DNA of 64,000 nucleotides from Novosphingobium sp. PhB57 (GTDB taxonomy: Bacteria > Pseudomonadota > Alphaproteobacteria > Sphingomonadales > Sphingomonadaceae): the NCBI RefSeq assembly GCF_004342985.1, contig NZ_SMBO01000001.1:1587037-1651036 (forward strand). Reading direction: 5' to 3'. This document shows, one piece after another, positions 59,693-64,000 of the stretch. Each line of letters starts with the position of its first letter. The first letter of the stretch is position 1. The translations under genes were made by a program, and so were the position numbers. Under the pieces are notes generated by a model, which searched no databases, was not told the origin of the DNA, and was given only the letters and a program-made list of their open reading frames with translations.

Positions 59693-62401
59693 ATGACCAA
59701 GCCGCGGCTCGCATCGCTGCTGCTGCTCTCCACGACGATTCTCACGCCGGCGATGGCGTGGGCGCAGGACAGCACTTCGCCTACTACCGATCAGGGCTCC
59801 GCGGCACCGTCCACGCCGACGAACGACGTCGCGCAGCCGGCCGACGAAGCGGAAGCACCGGACGTTTCGCTGCCCGGCGGCGCGATCGTCGTCACCGGCC
59901 AGCGCAACCGCAACATCATGCGGACAACCCCCCAGGTCATCTCGATCCTGTCGAGCGAGGAAATCGCGCGCACCGGCGAGGGCGACATCGCCGGCGCCCT
60001 GGGCCGCGTCACCGGCCTTTCGGTGGTCGGCAACGGCTACGTCTACGTGCGCGGCCTTGGCGACCGTTACTCGCTGGCCCTGCTCAACGGCTCGCCGCTG
60101 CCCAGCCCCGAGCCGCTCAAGCGCGTGGTTCCGCTCGACCTGTTCCCCACCAGCATCGTCGCCTCTTCGCTCGTGCAGAAGAGCTATTCGGCGAACTTCC
60201 CGGGTGAATTCGGCGGCGGCGTCATCAACCTGACGACCAAGGCGATCCCGACGGAAAGCTTCCTCACCATCGGCGGCGGCATCGGTTGGGATACCGAAAC
60301 CACCAACCAGATGGGCTACACCTACTACGGCAGCAAGACCGACTGGACGGGCTGGGACAACGGCAACCGCTCGGTGCCTTCGGCGCTGAAGGACTATTTC
60401 AACAGCGACACGGTCATCAACCCGACTTCGGACCTGGCCCAGCAGCTTGGCGGTCTCCTGGTCAACGGCCGCAACGCCGTCGTTCAGCGCGACGACCACG
60501 TCCAGCCTAACTTCTCGGTGGATGTCTCGGCAGGCACGAAGTGGGAACTCGGTGAATTCACGCTCGGCGTGATCGCCGCGGGCGGATATTCCAACAAGAC
60601 CCAGACCAAGGCGATCACGCAGCAGCGCGCCCAGGGCCTGACCGCCGACCCGAACCAGCTGTTCGAAAACTTCCAGGCGGTGAACACCGACAACCGCGTG
60701 GTCGCCAACGGCCTGCTCGGCCTCGGTCTCGAATGGGGCGAGAACTCGGTCCGCTGGACCAACGTCTACATTCACGACACCGACAAGCACGCCAGCCTCC
60801 GTCTCGGCAAGCGGGAGAACAACCCGAATGCCGATTACATGGAGCAGACGACGGCCTGGTACGAACGCCAGCTGATCGACACCCAGTTCGTCGGTGAATT
60901 CCACCCCGCCGACAACACCGAGATCGACCTGCGCGCCGGTTACGCGAACTCGAAGCGCCTCGCGCCCTTCGAAATCAACGCCGAGTACCTGCGCACCAAC
61001 ACCGCGACCGACGATTACGGCAACGACTTCGTCAACCGTCTCGGCAACGGCAACCAGGACCCGACCACGATCACCTTCTCGCGCCTGAACGAGGATGTCT
61101 GGTCGGCCGGTGCCGACGTCTCGCATCAGTTCTCGCCGGGCTGGACGGGTACGGTGGGCTATGCCTACCAGATCAACACCCGCACCAACACGCGCCGCTC
61201 GTTCTCGATCTACGCGAATGGCGACCAGACGCAGATCTCGAACTTCGGCCTGCTGCGTCTCGACGTGCTGCTCCAGCCGGGTACCTGGTACCTGCAGGAC
61301 AACGGCGTCAACTACGGCCTCGAACTGCGCGAACCGGATGCCAGCACGGCCCAGTTCGACTCGCGCCTGCTCAACCACGCCTTCTACGGCAAGCTCGACG
61401 GCAGCCTGACCGACGCGCTTTCCTTCGATCTCGGCGTGCGCTGGGAATATGCCAAGGAATCGACGATCCTGCGCCCGATCGGCCAGCCGGCGACCAAGGC
61501 GACCGACCTCAAGAACGAATACTTCCTGCCTGCGCTCACCCTCACTTACGAGATCGAGCCCGGCATGCAGGTTCGCCTGAACGGTTCGAAGACGATCGCG
61601 CGCCCGCAGTTCCGCGAGCTGCTCTATCAACCCTACTTCGATCCGGACACCAACCGCACCTATCAGGGCAACCCGTTCCTGATCGACAGCCAGCTCTACA
61701 ACGCCGAAGCCCGCTACGAGTGGTACTTCGATCGTGACCAGCGCGTGGCCCTGGGCGCCTTCTTCAAGCGGATCGACAACCCGATCGAATCGTTCCTGAC
61801 CGGCACCGAAACCTTCGTAACGTCCTATGCGAACGCGCCGAAGGCAGACCTCTACGGCGCCGAATTCGAAGTGCAGAAGTACGTGCCCCTGGAAAACATG
61901 GGCAAGTTCTTCGAAACCCGCCGCCTGCTACTGCTCGGCAACTACACCTTCACCAAGTCGAAGCTGAAGGTGCAGGACGGCGACACCGTGCGCATCTACG
62001 GCGCCGGCACGGGCACCTCGCTGGCTACCGACTACTTCCGCGACGGCGCGCCGCTCACGGGCCAGTCGGAGCACATCGCCAACGTGCAGATCGGCCTGGA
62101 GGACACGGCCAACCTGTCGCAGCAGACGATCCTGTTCAACTACGCCAGCAAGCGCGCGGTCAGCCGCGGTCTTGCGAACTCCGGCCAGCCCGATCTGTTC
62201 GAGTATCCCGGCCTGACGATCGACCTGGTGGTTCGCCAGGGCTTCGTGGTCGCCGGCAAGGAACTGGAACTGAAGTTCGAAGGCCGCAACCTGACCGGAC
62301 GGAGCCATCAGGAGTACCAGCAGATGGTCGATGGCCGCGTCAACTACAACACTTACGACGTCGGCCGCACCTTCTCGCTCTCGGCTTCGGCGAAGTTCTA
62401 A
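59693..62401 (+). CDS. TonB-dependent outer-membrane receptor
   Basis: 902 residues from ATG 59693. Signal peptide (ending AWAQ), a plug domain (about 60-190: TPQVISILSSEEIARTGEGD, YVYVRGLGDRYSLALLNGSPLP, FGGGVINLTTK in parts) and a 22-strand barrel ending in the aromatic FSLSASAKF. It uses TonB energy for uptake. The PhoB-like array upstream suggests phosphate or phospho-compound uptake, but the ligand cannot be read. Confidence 0.93.
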   Translation: MTKPRLASLLLLSTTILTPAMAWAQDSTSPTTDQGSAAPSTPTNDVAQPADEAEAPDVSLPGGAIVVTGQRNRNIMRTTPQVISILSSEEIARTGEGDIAGALGRVTGLSVVGNGYVYVRGLGDRYSLALLNGSPLPSPEPLKRVVPLDLFPTSIVASSLVQKSYSANFPGEFGGGVINLTTKAIPTESFLTIGGGIGWDTETTNQMGYTYYGSKTDWTGWDNGNRSVPSALKDYFNSDTVINPTSDLAQQLGGLLVNGRNAVVQRDDHVQPNFSVDVSAGTKWELGEFTLGVIAAGGYSNKTQTKAITQQRAQGLTADPNQLFENFQAVNTDNRVVANGLLGLGLEWGENSVRWTNVYIHDTDKHASLRLGKRENNPNADYMEQTTAWYERQLIDTQFVGEFHPADNTEIDLRAGYANSKRLAPFEINAEYLRTNTATDDYGNDFVNRLGNGNQDPTTITFSRLNEDVWSAGADVSHQFSPGWTGTVGYAYQINTRTNTRRSFSIYANGDQTQISNFGLLRLDVLLQPGTWYLQDNGVNYGLELREPDASTAQFDSRLLNHAFYGKLDGSLTDALSFDLGVRWEYAKESTILRPIGQPATKATDLKNEYFLPALTLTYEIEPGMQVRLNGSKTIARPQFRELLYQPYFDPDTNRTYQGNPFLIDSQLYNAEARYEWYFDRDQRVALGAFFKRIDNPIESFLTGTETFVTSYANAPKADLYGAEFEVQKYVPLENMGKFFETRRLLLLGNYTFTKSKLKVQDGDTVRIYGAGTGTSLATDYFRDGAPLTGQSEHIANVQIGLEDTANLSQQTILFNYASKRAVSRGLANSGQPDLFEYPGLTIDLVVRQGFVVAGKELELKFEGRNLTGRSHQEYQQMVDGRVNYNTYDVGRTFSLSASAKF

Positions 62402-62446
62402 CCCACTCACCAGGGAGGCTTCCTGCCCTCCCGACGGCAACTCAAG

Positions 62447-62479
62447 GGCCGGTCGCAGCAATGCGGCCGGCCTTTTTTT
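62447..62479 (+). terminator. Rho-independent terminator of the TonB receptor gene
   Basis: GGCCGGTCGCA pairs with TGCGGCCGGCC (one G-U), followed by seven T. Confidence 0.85.
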
Positions 62480-62554
62480 CGCCGACCGCCCGTTTCGCAG
62501 CCGCTTTGTCACCGGCCGTTTTTTCTTTGCCAGCGGCGGCCGCACGCGCTAAGG

Positions 62555-62665
62555 GCGCCGGGTCATCTGGGGAGTAGCCGCCTGCGCCCCCTTGCCTTGG
62601 GACTGTTCCCGGCAAGATCAGCAGGACCTGTCGTCAACACACTTGGTCGAGAGACCATGGCGCAC
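62555..62665 (+). ncRNA. yybP-ykoY (Mn2+) riboswitch candidate
   Basis: The leader carries GGGGAGTAGCC (62569-62579), the hallmark first loop of the yybP-ykoY class, and the second-side elements TCGTCAACAC and GGTCGAGAGACC (62645-62656) in the expected order. Downstream is a TMEM165/GDT1 gene, a known yybP-ykoY target in proteobacteria. The motif senses Mn2+ and turns on exporters. Boundaries are approximate; no covariance search was done. Confidence 0.7.
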
Positions 62666-62775
62666 AGGAGCGCGGGAAACCGCTCGGGCGAGACCAATGG
62701 CGTTGCAGCTCCGTCCGGCCGGGCGGGTTCTGCCGCGCTATTGTCTTGTCTGTCGCCCGGCCCGGAGAATTCAAC

Positions 62776-63366
62776 TTGCCAATCCTGTTCTCGTCGGCCC
62801 TGCTCACCTCCACGGCGGTGGTGGCGCTTGCCGAAATCGGCGACAAGACCCAGCTCCTCGCCATCGTCCTCGCCACCCGCTTCAAGCGCCCCTGGCCCAT
62901 CGTCGGCGGGATCTTCGTGGCGACACTCGCCAACCACTTCCTTGCCGCTCTTGTGGGCGAACAGGCCTCGGCCTTCCTCGACGGCCAGTGGTTCCGCTAT
63001 CTCGTCGCCGTCAGCTTCATCGTGATGGCCGGCTGGACCCTGATCCCCGACAAGTTCGACGAAGACGACGAGCCCAAGCCCAGCCGCTTCGGCCCCTTCG
63101 TGGCCACCGCGATCGCCTTCTTCCTGGTCGAGATGGGCGACAAGACCCAGCTCGCCACGATCGCCCTCGGCGCCCGCTTCCAGAGCGTGCTTCCGGTCAT
63201 GGCCGGCACCACCATCGGCATGATGCTGGCCAACGTGCCGGCCGTTTTCCTGGGCAACGAGATCATCAAGCGCGTGCCCCTGAACGTGGTCCGCACGATC
63301 GCCGCGCTGCTGTTCCTGGTAATCGGCCTCTGGCTGCTCGCCCAGACCGCAGGCCTGCTGGGCTAA
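62776..63366 (+). CDS. TMEM165/GDT1 (UPF0016) family Mn2+ exporter
   Basis: 196 residues from TTG 62776, chosen because GGAG lies 10 bases upstream; TTG 62746 is the other option. Two copies of the family signature: ALAEIGDKTQLLAI (first half) and FLVEMGDKTQLATI (second half), each with the E-x-GD-K-T metal motif, and six membrane segments. Family members (V. cholerae MneA, GDT1) move Mn2+ or Ca2+ out of the cytoplasm. Leader holds the riboswitch candidate. Confidence 0.9.
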   Translation: MPILFSSALLTSTAVVALAEIGDKTQLLAIVLATRFKRPWPIVGGIFVATLANHFLAALVGEQASAFLDGQWFRYLVAVSFIVMAGWTLIPDKFDEDDEPKPSRFGPFVATAIAFFLVEMGDKTQLATIALGARFQSVLPVMAGTTIGMMLANVPAVFLGNEIIKRVPLNVVRTIAALLFLVIGLWLLAQTAGLLG

Positions 63367-63380
63367 GACCCTGTCTCAAC

Positions 63381-63431
63381 GCAAGGTGACGCCGTGTTTG
63401 CCACGATCAGGCAAGAAGAGCGTCACCTTGC
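63381..63431. repeat. 12-bp inverted repeat near the insertion sequence end
   Basis: GCAAGGTGACGC and GCGTCACCTTGC with a 27-base spacer, between the Mn exporter gene and the transposase. Whether it belongs to the insertion sequence is unclear. Confidence 0.45.
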
Positions 63432-63553
63432 GCGCGGCACCCAGCCCATAGCGCTGCTGGAAACGACAGTGATGGGAGCGATGGAAGGATGGAGTTCGCC
63501 ACGCCTGCCAGGCAGGAAATTGGGAAGCGGACTGGCTGGAATCGCCGGTGGGT

Positions 63554-64000
63554 TCAACGGGTGGCGGCAACACAAGCTTGAAAGCGCTCGGCGGGTGTTT
63601 GGTATTCGAGCGTTTTCCTTGGCCGTTCGTTGAGTTGCCGCGCAACGGCACTCAGCTTGGCCTGGCTGTATAGCGACAGATCGGTTCCTCTGGGAAAGTA
63701 TTGTCGCAGCAGGCGATTGGTGTTTTCGTTGGAGCCTCGTTGCCAAGGCGATTGTGGATCGCAGAAATAGACTTCGACATCGGTGGCGAGGGTAAGGCGC
63801 GGATGATCGGCCAGTTCCTTGCCGCGATCCCAAGTGAGCGACTGGTAGAGTTCGCGCGGCAGGCGCTGCGTCTGCCGGATCAGTGCCGACACGACGCTCC
63901 TGGTATCTTTGTTGGCAACTTTGACCAGCATCACGTAGCGCGAATGGCGTTCGACCAGCGTCGCGATGTAGCTGTTCTTCGTGCCTCCGATCAGATCGCC
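63554..64000 (-). mobile_element. IS30-family transposase, C-terminal part (cut by window end)
   Basis: 148 residues of an open frame running to base 64000. The DDE triad is recognisable: GDLIGG (first Asp), TWDRGKEL (second Asp) and NENTNRLLRQYFP (Glu), with SPWQRGSNE typical of IS30. The N-terminal HTH lies beyond the window. The insertion sequence's left end falls somewhere in 63367-63553; I could not fix its terminal repeat. Confidence 0.88.

Larger units (their letters stand above)
62402..62775. other. Spacer with terminator and Mn-riboswitch leader
   Basis: No protein gene. Holds the receptor terminator (62447-62479) and the yybP-ykoY-like leader (about 62555-62665) of the next gene. 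Confidence 0.7.

Overview
The window reads as chromosomal DNA of a high-GC alphaproteobacterium, most likely a Sphingomonadales member (Novosphingobium/Sphingobium type). The grounds are the strongly GC-rich codon use with long antisense shadow frames, a large TonB-dependent receptor next to a surface lipoprotein gene, a DUF1674 (SDHAF4-like) gene, a PEP-CTERM protein, a serC-serA pair and dispersed palindromic repeats. The genus is an inference; no rRNA is present.

Layout. 1-3765: end of a membrane acyltransferase, a Rap1a-like secreted protein, a divergent Lrp regulator/EamA exporter pair with two palindromic operator candidates, and two small unknown genes. 3929-15130: an AT-richer genomic island inserted in the 3' end of a tRNA-Lys(TTT) gene. 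It is bounded by a 25-bp direct repeat and carries paired integrase arm-type repeats at both ends. It encodes a tyrosine integrase, a protein with the motif set of a family-A polymerase palm, a three-gene operon of exported proteins, a small serine recombinase with nested palindromes at its start, a four-gene ABC three-component (ABC-3C) type defence cassette and a PD-(D/E)xK-like DUF6998 protein. 15225-31840: housekeeping genes (folK, aguB, msrA, rsmB, purA, hisZ, serA, serC) mixed with a PEP-CTERM protein, a LysR/DoxX/extradiol dioxygenase cluster, a GAF-GGDEF cyclase and an L,D-transpeptidase.

32110-45535: extensin-like peptidase, TonB-like protein, amidohydrolase/P450 divergent pair, then a uronate (5-keto-4-deoxyuronate) catabolic regulon. 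This consists of kduI, kduD, kdgK and an esterase in one direction, a FAH-family hydratase and an MFS transporter in the other, and a LacI regulator between them. A shared 14-bp operator-like sequence occurs three times, upstream of each transcription unit. 45666-49393: ppk1 and ppx, polyphosphate synthesis and breakdown.

49557-57074: a type IV secretion gene run in canonical order virB2-B3-B4-B6-B9-B10-B11, with no recognisable virB1, virB5, virB7, virB8 or virD4. 57327-62401: a TPR protein diverges from a lipoprotein/TonB-receptor pair, and the spacer holds a phased array of PhoB-box-like half-sites. 62569-63366: a yybP-ykoY (Mn2+) riboswitch candidate leads a TMEM165/GDT1 family Mn exporter gene. 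The window ends inside an IS30-family transposase.

The strongest candidates for something little described are the ABC-3C cassette with its separate tiny membrane component, the polymerase-like island protein, the exported three-gene island operon and the minimal VirB system.
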